In this document: piece by piece, positions 50,580 to 59,638 of the stretch
Layout: each line of letters starts with the position of its first letter
Position numbering within the stretch: position 1 is the first letter of the stretch
Assembly (NCBI GenBank): GCA_041593595.1
Contig: JBFHNV010000004.1
Coordinates: 1-64,000, forward strand
Direction: 5' to 3'
DNA: 64,000 bases
Source of the DNA: JBFHNV01 sp041593595
GTDB lineage: Bacteria; Pseudomonadota; Gammaproteobacteria; HK1
The notes under the pieces: model-generated
What the model was told of the DNA's origin: nothing
Seen by the model: only the letters and a program-made list of their open reading frames with translations
Database searches by the model: none
Program-made: the position numbers and the translations under genes

Positions 50580-52132
50580 GTTCCCGCTCCTCGTGAAGGC
50601 GCTGCCGCGAGCGCCGGCATCAGGTCCTCGCCCGCGGCCTCGATCACCGCCGCGCCGCGCACCAGCCGCGCGGCGGCCTCGATGTCCGGCGCGAGGCTGC
50701 GGTCCTCGTCCAGGGGCCTGACGTCCTCGCGCAGCCGCGCCATGACCCGCGCCAGCGCCGGGCTGGTCACCAGGGGCTCGCGGAACTCGATGCCCTGGGC
50801 CGCGGCGATCAGCTCGATGGCCACGATGTGGCCCAGGTTGTCCACCATGGGCAGCAGCCGTCGCGCCGCGTGGGTGGCCATGGACACGTGGTCCTCCTGG
50901 TTGGCGCTGGTGGGGGTCGAGTCCACGGAGCAGGGCGCGGCCATGTGCTTGTTCTCCGACATGAGCGCCGCCGAGGTCACCTCCGCGATCATGAAGCCCG
51001 AGTTCACTCCCGGGTCCGGCGTGAGGAACGGCGGCAGCCCGGAGCTCATGGTGGGGTCCACCAGGAGCGCGATGCGCCGCTGGGCGATGGCGCCGGTCTC
51101 GGCGATGGCCAGCGCGAGCTGGTCCGCGGCCAGCGCCACCGGCTCCGCATGAAAGTTGCCGCCGGACACGATGGCGCCGTCCTCCAGCACCAGCGGGTTG
51201 TCGGTGACCGCGTTGGCCTCGATCTCGAGGGTGCGCGCCGCCTGGCGCATGAGGTCCAGGCACGCGCCCAGCACCTGGGGCTGGCAGCGCACGCAGTAGG
51301 GATCCTGGACCCGCTCGTCGTTCACCCGATGGGACTCCCGGATCTGCGAGCCTCGCATCAGCTCGCGCAGCGCGCCGGCCACCTCGATCTGCCCCGGGTG
51401 GCCGCGCAGGCGGTGGATCGCGTCGCGCAGCGGCGCGTCGGAGCCCATGATGGCGTCGGTGGCGAGCGCGCCGGTGACCAGCGACGTGGTGGCGCAGCGC
51501 CACGCCTCGAACAGCGCCGCCAGCGCCAGCGCCGTGGACACCTGGGTGCCGTTGATCATGCCGAGCCCCTCCTTGGGCCCCAGCACCACCGGTCGCAGCC
51601 CCGCCGCCGCCAGCACCCGGGCGCCGGGCATGCGCTCGCCCCGGTGCTCCGCCTCGCCCTCGCCGATCAGCACCAGCGTGAGGTGCGCCAGCGGCGCGAG
51701 ATCGCCGGACGCGCCCACGGACCCCTGGGCCGGGATGCGCGGGATCACCCCCGCGGCCAGCATCGCCTCGATGAGGGCCACCGTCTCCCAGCGCACGCCG
51801 GAGGCGCCGCGCCCCAGGGACAGGATCTTGAGCGCCATGGCCAGGCGCACGATGCGCGGCGCCAGCGGCGCGCCCACGCCGCTCGCGTGGGAGCGGATGA
51901 GGTTGCGCTGCAGGCGCGCCGTGTCCTGCGGTGCGATGCGCCGGCTCGCCAGCTTGCCGAAGCCCGTGTTCACGCCGTACACGGCCTCGCGGCCCGCGGC
52001 GGCCGCCGCCACCCGGGTCGCGGCGGCGTCCACCGCCGCGCGGGCGTCGTCGCAGAGGCGTGCGGGCAGATCCTCCCAGTACAGGCGGGCGAGCTCCGAG
52101 AGCGTCACCGTGCCGGGCCGCAGGGTCAGCAC
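50576..52132 (-). CDS. hutH: Histidine ammonia-lyase
   Basis: First enzyme of histidine breakdown (EC 4.3.1.3), forming urocanate and ammonia. GTG 52132 (encoding the N-terminal LTLRPGTVTLSELARLYWED) overlaps hutI by 7 bp and gives 518 residues, the usual length; longer frames add low-complexity residues. The MIO prosthetic group forms from Ala-Ser-Gly in GSVGASGDLAPLAH at about 139-141. Other signs are YGVNTGFGKLASR, QDPYCVRCQPQVLGACLDLM and SVDSTPTSANQEDHVSM. All are intact. Confidence 0.97.
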   Translation of the reverse strand: MLTLRPGTVTLSELARLYWEDLPARLCDDARAAVDAAATRVAAAAAGREAVYGVNTGFGKLASRRIAPQDTARLQRNLIRSHASGVGAPLAPRIVRLAMALKILSLGRGASGVRWETVALIEAMLAAGVIPRIPAQGSVGASGDLAPLAHLTLVLIGEGEAEHRGERMPGARVLAAAGLRPVVLGPKEGLGMINGTQVSTALALAALFEAWRCATTSLVTGALATDAIMGSDAPLRDAIHRLRGHPGQIEVAGALRELMRGSQIRESHRVNDERVQDPYCVRCQPQVLGACLDLMRQAARTLEIEANAVTDNPLVLEDGAIVSGGNFHAEPVALAADQLALAIAETGAIAQRRIALLVDPTMSSGLPPFLTPDPGVNSGFMIAEVTSAALMSENKHMAAPCSVDSTPTSANQEDHVSMATHAARRLLPMVDNLGHIVAIELIAAAQGIEFREPLVTSPALARVMARLREDVRPLDEDRSLAPDIEAAARLVRGAAVIEAAGEDLMPALAAAPSRGAGT

Positions 52133-53352
52133 GGCGGCGCGTCCGCGCCCGCCACCACGCGGGCATGCAGGGGATTGAGGCCCATGGGGTAGGCCAGCTC
52201 CCCGGGCGTGTCCACGTCCCACACGGCCAGATCGCAGACCTTGCCCTGCTCCAGGGTGCCGATCTCACCCCCGAGCCCCAGGGCCCGCGCCGCGTTGCGG
52301 GTGGCGCCCGCCAGGGCCTCCGCCGGCGTCAGGCGGAACAGGGTGCAGGCCATGTTCATGGCCAGCAGCAGCGAGGTGAGCGGCGACGAGCCGGGGTTGC
52401 AGTCGGTGGCCACCGCCATGGCCACGCCGTGGCGTCGCATGCCGTCCACCGGCGGCACGCGGGTATCGCGGAGGAAGTAGAACGCGCCGGGCAGCAGCAC
52501 CGCCACGGTGCCGGCACGGGCCATGGCGGCCAGCGCCGCGTCGTCCACCCACTCCAGGTGATCCGCCGACAGCGCGCCGTACTCCGCCGCCAGGGCCGCA
52601 CCGCCGGAGTCCGAGAGCTGCTCCGCGTGCAGCTTCACGGGCAGACCGTGGGCGCGGGCCGCCTCGAACACGCGGCGTGTCTGCTCGCGGCTGAAGGCGA
52701 TGCTCTCGCAGAACGCGTCCACCGCGTCCGCGAGCCGCTCGTTCACGACGGCGGGAAGCTGCCTGTCGCACACGTCGCGGATGTAGCCGTCGGCATCGCC
52801 GCCCGCCTCCGGCGGCAGGGCGTGGGCGCCCAGGAAGGTGGTGAGCACCCGCACCGGGCGCCGCGTGGCCAGGGCACGGGCGGCGCGCAGCATCTTGCAC
52901 TCGTTCTCCGTGTCCAGGCCGTAGCCGGACTTGATCTCCACGGTGGTCACGCCTTCCGCCAGCAGGTGGTCCAGGCGCCGGAGCGACTGCGCCGTCAGCG
53001 TGTCCTCGGAGGCGGCGCGGGTGGCGCGCACCGTGGACACGATGCCGCCCCCGGCGCGGGCGATGTCGGCGTAGCTCGCGCCCTCGAGGCGCTGCTCGAA
53101 CTCGCCCGCGCGGTTGCCGGCGTAGAGCAGGTGGGTGTGGCAGTCCACCAGCCCCGGAGTGATCCAGCGGCCCTCCAGGTCGGCCACCCGCGGCGCACGG
53201 ATGTCCGGCGCCTGTGCCTCGCTGCCTACCCAGGCGATGCGCCCGCCCCGCGCCGCCAGCAGCCCACCCTCGATGGCGCCGTACCCGCCCGCGCCCTCGC
53301 GCAGCGTGGCGATGCGCGCGTTGCGCCAGATGCGGTCTGCGGTGATCGCCAT
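52126..53352 (-). CDS. hutI: Imidazolonepropionase
   Basis: Third enzyme of histidine breakdown (EC 3.5.2.7), a zinc amidohydrolase opening imidazolonepropionate to formiminoglutamate. The start is ATG 53352 (MAITADRIWRNARIATLREG), giving 408 residues; the longer frame covers the divergent intergenic region. Metal and substrate motifs are present: GLVDCHTHLLYAGNR, EIKSGYGLDTENE, KLHAEQLSDSGG and VATDCNPGSSPLTSLLLAMN. It is first in the operon, 158 bp from a divergent cupin gene. No HutC-like repressor gene is present in the window. Confidence 0.96.
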   Translation of the reverse strand: MAITADRIWRNARIATLREGAGGYGAIEGGLLAARGGRIAWVGSEAQAPDIRAPRVADLEGRWITPGLVDCHTHLLYAGNRAGEFEQRLEGASYADIARAGGGIVSTVRATRAASEDTLTAQSLRRLDHLLAEGVTTVEIKSGYGLDTENECKMLRAARALATRRPVRVLTTFLGAHALPPEAGGDADGYIRDVCDRQLPAVVNERLADAVDAFCESIAFSREQTRRVFEAARAHGLPVKLHAEQLSDSGGAALAAEYGALSADHLEWVDDAALAAMARAGTVAVLLPGAFYFLRDTRVPPVDGMRRHGVAMAVATDCNPGSSPLTSLLLAMNMACTLFRLTPAEALAGATRNAARALGLGGEIGTLEQGKVCDLAVWDVDTPGELAYPMGLNPLHARVVAGADAPPC

Positions 53353-53510
53353 GCAGGTCCCCCGGGGTGTGTCGCATCGCCGGCGGCGCCGCGCCGCGGC
53401 GGGCTCGGTGCTGCATCGCATCATGCGTGCCGTGCGCGGGAGGCGCGCTCGCGCTAAATTCGCACGCACACGGCGGCGGCACAACGGCCGCGACCCGCGG
53501 AGGACGCCCC
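53353..53510. promoter_or_regulatory. Divergent promoter region hutI / cupin gene
   Basis: 158 bp between hutI (minus) and the cupin gene (plus). It is G+C-rich, with no clear -10 or -35 box; the only AT patch is CTAAATTCGC at about 53454-53463. No HutC- or sigma-54-type site was recognised. Divergent arrangement suggests common control. Confidence 0.35.
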
Positions 53511-54434
53511 ATGAACCAGCCTGCCGAGGCCGCAGCACGCAGTGCCCGCGGCACCCACCCCTGGACCCGGCGCGCGCGCTACTTCAACTCCGGCAACGCC
53601 TTCGCCCTGGTGCTCTCGCCGGTGCCCAGCGTGACCTTCCTCAGCGAGCGCGATCGTGCCTTCCGCCCGGACGCGCCCTCCGGCCTGGTGGCGATGGACC
53701 TGAGCGACGCCCTGGACCTGCCGTTTCCCGCCACCACGCCGCTGGTGCTGTCGCGCTACGCGGTGATCCGTGCCGGCGAGCGGCTCGGCGTGCAGGTGCG
53801 CGCCAGCACCCAGATCCTGTGCATCCTGAGCGGTCGCGGCAGCACCCAGGTGGACGGCGAGGAGGTGCAGTGGAAGACCGGCGACGTGCTGGCACTCCCG
53901 GGTGCCACCGAGGCCGTGCACGCCGCGGACGACCACGCGGTGGCGTGGCTGGTCACCGACGAGCCGGCGCTGGCCTTCCTGGATCTGGACCCGGTGGACG
54001 TGGCCCGCGCCCAGGTGCAGCCGGTGCACTACCCGGCAGAGATGCTGGCCGCAGAGCTGGACGCCGTGTGCGCCCACCCGGATGCGGATCGCTTCCCGGG
54101 CTACGCGGTGGTGCTGTCCCACGAGGGGCTCGAGCACACCCGCAACATCCATCCGGTGATGACGCTCGCGCTGAACTCGCTGCCGGCGGGCCGCAGCCAG
54201 CGCCCCCACAGGCACAACGCCATGGCGCTCACCCTGTGTCTCCAGGGCGAGGGGGTGCACTCCATGGTGGACGGCGAGCGCAAGGACTGGCACCGGCACG
54301 CGGTGATGGTGACGCCGCCGGCGGCGGCGCACTCGCACCACAACGAGGGCACCCGACGCATGGAGTCGCTGGTGATTCAGGACGGCGGGCTCCACTACCA
54401 CGCCCGCACCACCGGCTTCGCCTACGTGGACTGA
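53511..54434 (+). CDS. Two-cupin protein (gentisate-dioxygenase-like)
   Basis: 307 residues from ATG 53511 (MNQPAEAAARSARG), with GGAGG 7 nt upstream. Two cupin domains are visible. The first (about 95-160) has AGERLGVQVRASTQILCILS then GRGSTQVDGEEVQWKTGDVL. The second (about 220-300) keeps metal-ligand motifs QRPHRHNAMALTLCL and AAAHSHHNEG, and resembles gentisate 1,2-dioxygenase-like proteins. The first cupin lacks the His set, so one metal per chain is likely. Divergent from hut and followed 9 bp later by a BKACE gene, suggesting a shared small-molecule breakdown pathway; substrate is not known. Confidence 0.85.
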   Translation: MNQPAEAAARSARGTHPWTRRARYFNSGNAFALVLSPVPSVTFLSERDRAFRPDAPSGLVAMDLSDALDLPFPATTPLVLSRYAVIRAGERLGVQVRASTQILCILSGRGSTQVDGEEVQWKTGDVLALPGATEAVHAADDHAVAWLVTDEPALAFLDLDPVDVARAQVQPVHYPAEMLAAELDAVCAHPDADRFPGYAVVLSHEGLEHTRNIHPVMTLALNSLPAGRSQRPHRHNAMALTLCLQGEGVHSMVDGERKDWHRHAVMVTPPAAAHSHHNEGTRRMESLVIQDGGLHYHARTTGFAYVD

Positions 54435-54443
54435 CACGGCGGC

Positions 54444-55349
54444 GTGAGCACATCCACCTGGCTCGAGGTGGCGCTGAACGGTCCCTGGGGCCGCGCGCGC
54501 CAGCCGAACATCCCGCTGACCGTGGACGCGATCGTGGCGGAGGGCGTCGCCTGCGCCGAGGCGGGCGCCGCCATCGTGCACGTGCACGCCTACGACACGC
54601 AAAGCGGCCGGCAGCACGACGACTGGCAGACCTACGCACGCATCATCGAGGGTGTGCGCGCGCGGGTGGACGCCATCGTCTATCCCACCATTCCGTTTCC
54701 GGGCGCGCTCGGCGACGCGAGCACGATGACCGGCGCAGAGCGCTACGGCCACACCGCCGAGCTCGCTAAGCGCGGGCTGCTGGAGTGGTCGGTGGTGGAC
54801 CCGGGGTCGTGCAACATCGTGGGCGACGAGGAGGTGGCCGGCGACGCGCCCGGGCTGCTGTACGTGAATCCGGACGAGCACATCCGCGCGGGCATGGCGC
54901 TGGCGGCGAATCACGGGTTCCACCCGGGCTTCGCCATCTACGAGCCGGGCTTCCTGCGCCTGGGCGCCGCCTATGAGGCCCGGTACCGGGACGCGCCGCC
55001 GGCGGTGTACCGCTTCATGTTCTCAGATGCCTACCGTTTCGGCTTCCCGCCGCGTGTGTGGGCGCTGGACGCGTACCTGGCGTTGCTTGCAGAGTGCCGC
55101 CCCGGTGCGCCGTGGATGGTGGCGGGGCTGCGGGTGGACGTGTCGCCGCTCACCGCGGCCGTGGTGGCTCGCGGTGGCCACGTGCGCGTGGGGCTCGAGG
55201 ACGCACCCCACGGGGATGCCCGCAGCAACCTGGACTGGGTGAATGCGGCACGGGCGGCCATCGAGGGGGCAGGCGGGGCGCTCGCGGATGCACCCACCGT
55301 GCGCGCGGCCCTCGCACAGGTGGACAAGGGAGTGCCCCCCGTTGCCTGA
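54444..55349 (+). CDS. BKACE-family beta-keto acid cleavage enzyme (DUF849)
   Basis: 301 residues starting with GTG 54444, 9 bp after the cupin gene. The family condenses a beta-keto acid with acetyl-CoA, as in lysine fermentation (3-keto-5-aminohexanoate cleavage). Visible motifs are EVALNGPWGRARQPNIPLTV, AAIVHVHAYDTQSGRQHDDW (metal His-x-His), IVYPTIPFPGALGD and a final HVRVGLEDAPHGDARSN. The family has many substrates; here the cupin partner suggests an unusual one, but this cannot be named. Confidence 0.88.
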   Translation: MSTSTWLEVALNGPWGRARQPNIPLTVDAIVAEGVACAEAGAAIVHVHAYDTQSGRQHDDWQTYARIIEGVRARVDAIVYPTIPFPGALGDASTMTGAERYGHTAELAKRGLLEWSVVDPGSCNIVGDEEVAGDAPGLLYVNPDEHIRAGMALAANHGFHPGFAIYEPGFLRLGAAYEARYRDAPPAVYRFMFSDAYRFGFPPRVWALDAYLALLAECRPGAPWMVAGLRVDVSPLTAAVVARGGHVRVGLEDAPHGDARSNLDWVNAARAAIEGAGGALADAPTVRAALAQVDKGVPPVA

Positions 55350-55926
55350 CGACGGGGCGCCGCGGCGCACGGCACTGCGGCTGACCCTGCTGAGTGGTGG
55401 CCAGACCGGCGTGGACCGCGGCGCCCTGGACGCGGCGCTGGCCCTGGGGGTGCGCTGCGGCGGCTGGTGTCCCGAAGGGCGGGTCGCCGAGGACGGCGTC
55501 ATCCCCGCCCGCTATCCGCTGACGCCGCTGCCCGGCGCCGACTACGCGGCACGTACCCGGCGCAACGTGCTGGACAGCGACGGCACCGTGATCCTGCTGT
55601 TCGGCCCACCGGTGGGCGGGACGAAGACCACGCTGGAATGCTGCCTCGAGCACGGCAAGCCGCACCTGCTCGTCGACGCCACCCGTCTGTTCTGCGCCGC
55701 CGCCGCGGAACGCATCGCCGCCTTCGCCGCGAGCCTGCCCCGGGGCCTGCTCAACATGGCGGGCCCGCGGGCCAGCCAGGCGCCCGCCGCCTACGGCTAC
55801 GCCTTCGAGACCGTGTGCTGCCTGATCCGGGCGCTCGAGGCGCGCGGTGGATCGCGCCCACGGGGCGATCAACAATCGTCCGGAAGCGGCGCACCGGACG
55901 TCCCGTCGCCGGCTGGAGGATTTGCC
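55342..55926 (+). CDS. YpsA-like/putative molybdenum carrier-like protein (runs into zinc-ribbon frame)
   Basis: SLOG/Rossmann-like protein of the cpYpsA/putative molybdenum carrier family: LTLLSGGQTGVDRGALDAAL, GGWCPEGRVAEDGVIPARY, RRNVLDSDGTVILLFG and GGTKTTLECCLEHGKPHLLV. I infer TTG 55342, overlapping the BKACE stop by 8 bp, as start; ATG 55288 is an alternative. The fold ends near RALEARGGSRP, about residue 175. No stop codon occurs before the zinc-ribbon gene that begins at 55927 in the same frame. The product may be a fused 272-residue protein; the end given here is where the second gene begins. Confidence 0.72.
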
Positions 55927-56160
55927 ATGGACCAGTTCTGCCACTCCTGCGCCGCGCCGCTGCAGGTGCCGGGCTTCGCAGGCCCCGCCGCGGGCTACTG
56001 CCGCTACTGCACCGACGAGGAGGGCAAGCTCAAGAAGAAGAAGCAGGTGCGCGCCAACATCGCCCACTGGATGCAGTCCTGGCAGCCGGACCTGGACGAC
56101 AAGGAGGCACTGAAGCGCGCGCGGCGCTACATGCGCTCCATGCCTGCCTGGGCGCCCTGA
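55927..56160 (+). CDS. Small zinc-ribbon protein
   Basis: 77 residues from ATG 55927 (MDQFCHSCAAPLQVPGFAGP), behind CTGGAGGA with a good spacer. It has two CxxC pairs, CHSC and CRYC, forming a zinc ribbon, then a Lys-rich helix (DEEGKLKKKKQVRANIAHWM) and a C-terminal helix with RARRYMRSMPAW. Proteins of this layout are usually independent genes. The good ribosome site supports independent initiation, although the upstream YpsA-like frame reads through into it. Function unknown; RNA or protein binding is likely. Confidence 0.78.
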   Translation: MDQFCHSCAAPLQVPGFAGPAAGYCRYCTDEEGKLKKKKQVRANIAHWMQSWQPDLDDKEALKRARRYMRSMPAWAP

Positions 56161-56219
56161 GCGGAATCCGCACCTGAGTCCGTGCCACGCCGTGCCCGTC
56201 CCGGCGCGGCCCGCGCGTC

Positions 56220-56633
56220 ATGCTCATCGTCAACGAACGCGTCAGCATCCCCCTCGACGAGATCGAGTTCGCTGCCATCCGCGCCCAGGGCGCCGGCGGG
56301 CAGAACGTCAACAAGGTGGCTTCGGCGGTGCACCTGCGCTTCGACGTGGCGGCGTCGTCCCTGCCCGAGGCGGTGAAGGAACGGCTGCTGGCGATGCGCG
56401 ACCGGCGCGTCACCGCCGACGGCGTGGTGGTGATCAAGGCGCAGCGATTCCGCACCCAGGAGAAGAACCGCGCGGACGCCCTCGAGCGCCTGCGGGACCT
56501 TGTCGCCAGGGCCTGCCACGTGCCCAGGACCCGCCGCCCCAGCAAGCCGTCCCGTGCCGCGAAGCGCCGGCGGGTGGACGAGAAGGTCAAGCGCGGCAAG
56601 GTGAAGGCGCTGCGCCGGCCGGTGGAGGATTGA
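56220..56633 (+). CDS. arfB: Alternative ribosome-rescue factor ArfB
   Basis: 137-residue peptidyl-tRNA hydrolase that frees stalled ribosomes without a stop codon. The GGQ catalytic motif is at residues 26-28 (RAQGAGGQNVNKVASAVHLR), followed by the helical linker and the basic C-terminal tail (RRPSKPSRAAKRRRVDEKVK) that occupies the empty mRNA channel. Length and order are typical. It is last in the plus-strand run and convergent with ppc. Confidence 0.95.
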   Translation: MLIVNERVSIPLDEIEFAAIRAQGAGGQNVNKVASAVHLRFDVAASSLPEAVKERLLAMRDRRVTADGVVVIKAQRFRTQEKNRADALERLRDLVARACHVPRTRRPSKPSRAAKRRRVDEKVKRGKVKALRRPVED

Positions 56634-56666
56634 GGAACTCATCCGCGCTTCGCGCCGCGAACCGCA

Positions 56667-56712
56667 TGCGTCCCCTTTCCTCGCCCAGGGGGAGAGGGAA
56701 CGGTGAGGGGGC
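56667..56712. repeat. GGGAGAGGG-type intergenic repeat, possible terminator
   Basis: The stretch CCCCTTTCCTCGCCC followed by AGGGGGAGAGGGAACGGTGA lies in the convergent arfB/ppc gap. It resembles the dispersed CCCTCTCCC...GGGAGAGGG...GTGAGGG elements widespread in proteobacteria, and can fold into an imperfect hairpin. A bidirectional terminator role is plausible. Confidence 0.45.
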
Positions 56713-56756
56713 ATTGCCAGAATCTACGAGAATCAAATCCTCTGTCCTGCTGGATT

Positions 56757-59432
56757 TCACCCCGCGTTCTGCATGCCGCGGGTGATCCCGCGCACGGTCT
56801 CCGCCAGCGCGCGCTCCAGCGCCGTGTCCTTGCGGTCGCTCGCGCGCCAGCGCGCGAGCAGGTCCACCTGCATCAGGCTCATGGGGTCCACGTAGGGCGC
56901 GCGCAGGCGCAGGGTGCGCTGCAGCTGCGGGTCGCGCTCCAACAGGGCGTCGCAGCCGTGGATTCGGCACACGAGATCGCAGGTGCGCCGGTACTCCGCC
57001 TCCAGCGAGGGGAACAGCTCCTCGCCCAGCTCCCCCGCCAGCGCCGCGTAGCGCCCGGCGATGCGCATGTCCGCTTTCGCCAGCACCATCTCCGTGTCCG
57101 CCAGCAGGTTCGCGAAGAAGGGCCAGCCGGCCGCCATCTCGCGCAGGCTCTCCAGCCCGTGGCGGTCCAGCGCCGCCGCGAGCCCCGCGCCGAGGCCGTA
57201 CCAGCCGGTGAAGATCAGCCGGCTCTGGTTCCACGCGAAGACCCAGGGGATGGCGCGCAGGTTCTCGATACCCTCGCCGGAGCGCCGCGCCGGCGGGCGC
57301 GAGCCGATGCGCAAGCGCTCGATGACGTCGATGGGGGTGGCCAGGCGGAAGTACTCCACCAGGCGAGGATCCCCGCGCACCGTGTCCCGGTACCGGGCGC
57401 GGCTCTCCGCCGCCACCAGCTCCGCGACCTCGCGCCAGTGGGGGCGCGGACCCGGGTCCGCGTCCTCCCGGGCGCTGCGCTCCAGCACCGCGGCCAGCGC
57501 GTTTTCCAGGGAGTACACGGCCGAGTCGGCCACGCCGTACTTCTGGAAGATGATCTCGCCCTGCTCGGTGACCCGCAGGCGGCCGCGCAGCGCGCCGGGC
57601 GGTGTCGCCAGGATGCCGGCGCGGGGCTTGCCGCCGCCGCGGCTCACCGTGCCGCCGCGGCCGTGGAACAGGTGCAGGCGCACCGCGCCGCCCGGCGCCG
57701 AGCGCGCCACCTCCACCAGCGCCTCCTGGGCCTTGTGCAGGGACCAGCGGGAGGCGGCGAGGCCCGACTCCTTGTTGCTGTCCGAGTAGCCCAGCATGAC
57801 CATCTGCCGGTGGCCGCGGGCGGCCACGTGGGCCCGGTACAGGGGGTCGGCTAGCAGCGCGGCCAGGGTGGCGCCGGCGCGGTCCAGGTCGTCCACGGTC
57901 TCGAACAGGGGCGCCAGATCCAGCGGCACCGTGCCCACGTCGTCCGCGAGCCCTGCCAGGCGCGCCAGATACAGCACCGCGAGGACGTCGTCCGCGCCCT
58001 CGGCCATGCTGATGATGCAGCCGCCCACGGCGGCCTCGCCGTGGCTCTCACGGCACTCGCCGATGGCGCGCATCACGTTCAGGGACCGCTGCAGGTCGCC
58101 GCCCGCCGTCATCTGCGCCGCGGGCTCGGGCGGCGCCTGGGCCAGTGCCTCGTGCAGCAGCGCCGATCGCTCCTCACCCGTGAGCGTGGGAAAGTCCGCG
58201 CGGCCGAGGGCCTCGCCCACCGCCGCGCGGTGCACGGAGCTGTCCTGGCGCACGTCCAGGGTGGCCAGGTGGAAGCCGAAGGTGCGCACCCGGCGTACCA
58301 GGTCCTCGACCCGATCCGCGCCGGTGCCGCCGTGGGTCGCGAGGGATTCGTGCAGCACCTGGAGATCGTCTAGCAGCTCGCCGGGACCCGCATAGCTACC
58401 CGCGCCGCCCTCGCGGGTCGCCCCCAGGCGCTGCCAGAGCTGCCACACGTAGTTGCGGTAGGGCATCTCGCCGTAGCGCTCCGGCGGTGCGTCCCCGCCG
58501 TGCTCGATGCTGCGCTCGGCGAGGCGCGCACGCAGCGCCTCGCTGGGGGTGACGTAGCGCTCCGAGTGGCTCAGGTGCTCGAACAGCTCGCGCAGCTCGC
58601 CGCGGTACAGCGCCAGCACCCGGTCGCGGTGGTGCTCGAGGGTCGCGCGGATGGTGGACGCGTCCACGTTGGGGTTGCCGTCCATGTCGCCGCCCACCCA
58701 CGAGGCGAAGCGCAGCATGCGATCCGGCACGCGCACCGCGCCCGCGCCCCGTGACGTCGCCAGGGCGCGCTCCAGGCGGCGGTAGAGCTCCGGCACCACG
58801 TGGTAGATGACGCTGGTGAGGAAGAACAGCACGTGCTCCACCTCGTCGTCCACCGTGGGCTGGTCGAAGTGCTCGTCGGTCTGCCACGCGATGCCCATCT
58901 CGGCAGCGACGGTGTCCAGATCCGCGCGCAGTCCGGGCACCGTGAGCGCAGCCGCGATGCGCTGCTCCTTCTTGAGCATGGTGCGGCGAACCGTCTCGGT
59001 GGGGTGCGCGGTGAACACGGGCGTCACGTCCAGGGCGTCCAGCAGCGCCTGCAGCTCCGGCGTGGCCACGTCCGCGGCGTCCAGCATCGCGAGCGCCGCC
59101 GCGAAGCTCTCCTCCGCGGTCGTGCCGGACTCGGCCAGGGCGCGACGGCGGCGAATGCGGTCCGCCTTCTCCGCCATGTTCACGAGGCCGAACCAGGCGG
59201 AGAAGGCCCGCGTGACCACGATGCTCTCCCCGGGCGGCAGATCCTCGAGGATCCGGGTGAGGCGCTCCTCGGCACCGTCCTCGCCGTCGCGCCAGCCGCG
59301 GGCCGCCTGGCGCGCGAGCTCCACGTGGGCGAACGCCGACTTGCCTTCCAGGCGCTCCACGAGATCGCCCAGCAGCCAGCCGAGGGCGCTGACCTCCTCG
59401 CGCAGGCGGTGATCGTCGTCGTGCACGTCCAT
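56757..59432 (-). CDS. ppc: Phosphoenolpyruvate carboxylase
   Basis: Anaplerotic enzyme (EC 4.1.1.31) making oxaloacetate from PEP and bicarbonate; 891 residues from ATG 59432 (MDVHDDDHRLREEVSALGWL), with GGAG upstream. The longer open frame above is a shadow. The catalytic His is in VFTAHPTETVRRTM (about 140), the PEP-binding Lys region in LGYSDSNKESG (about 552), and the Gly-rich loop in FHGRGGTVSRGGG. The C-terminus ends GMQNAG where almost all family members end QNTG; this Thr to Ala change is worth noting. The gene stands alone, convergent with arfB. Confidence 0.96.
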   Translation of the reverse strand: MDVHDDDHRLREEVSALGWLLGDLVERLEGKSAFAHVELARQAARGWRDGEDGAEERLTRILEDLPPGESIVVTRAFSAWFGLVNMAEKADRIRRRRALAESGTTAEESFAAALAMLDAADVATPELQALLDALDVTPVFTAHPTETVRRTMLKKEQRIAAALTVPGLRADLDTVAAEMGIAWQTDEHFDQPTVDDEVEHVLFFLTSVIYHVVPELYRRLERALATSRGAGAVRVPDRMLRFASWVGGDMDGNPNVDASTIRATLEHHRDRVLALYRGELRELFEHLSHSERYVTPSEALRARLAERSIEHGGDAPPERYGEMPYRNYVWQLWQRLGATREGGAGSYAGPGELLDDLQVLHESLATHGGTGADRVEDLVRRVRTFGFHLATLDVRQDSSVHRAAVGEALGRADFPTLTGEERSALLHEALAQAPPEPAAQMTAGGDLQRSLNVMRAIGECRESHGEAAVGGCIISMAEGADDVLAVLYLARLAGLADDVGTVPLDLAPLFETVDDLDRAGATLAALLADPLYRAHVAARGHRQMVMLGYSDSNKESGLAASRWSLHKAQEALVEVARSAPGGAVRLHLFHGRGGTVSRGGGKPRAGILATPPGALRGRLRVTEQGEIIFQKYGVADSAVYSLENALAAVLERSAREDADPGPRPHWREVAELVAAESRARYRDTVRGDPRLVEYFRLATPIDVIERLRIGSRPPARRSGEGIENLRAIPWVFAWNQSRLIFTGWYGLGAGLAAALDRHGLESLREMAAGWPFFANLLADTEMVLAKADMRIAGRYAALAGELGEELFPSLEAEYRRTCDLVCRIHGCDALLERDPQLQRTLRLRAPYVDPMSLMQVDLLARWRASDRKDTALERALAETVRGITRGMQNAG

Positions 59433-59638
59433 GCGCGGCTCTCCGCTGATCGGATGGGTCGGGATCGGGGACGTCCCAGCGTAGCCCATCGCGTCGCCGC
59501 TCGCAGGCGTCCGAACGAAGGGTCCGGGCGGGGCACGCACGACGGCAAAGGAGGCCGGCTCCGACGCACCGTGGCGCGGCGGCACGCACCATCCCGGTGC
59601 CGCCGGCAGTCGAGCGCGGTGCAGCCGCGGGCCGGCAG

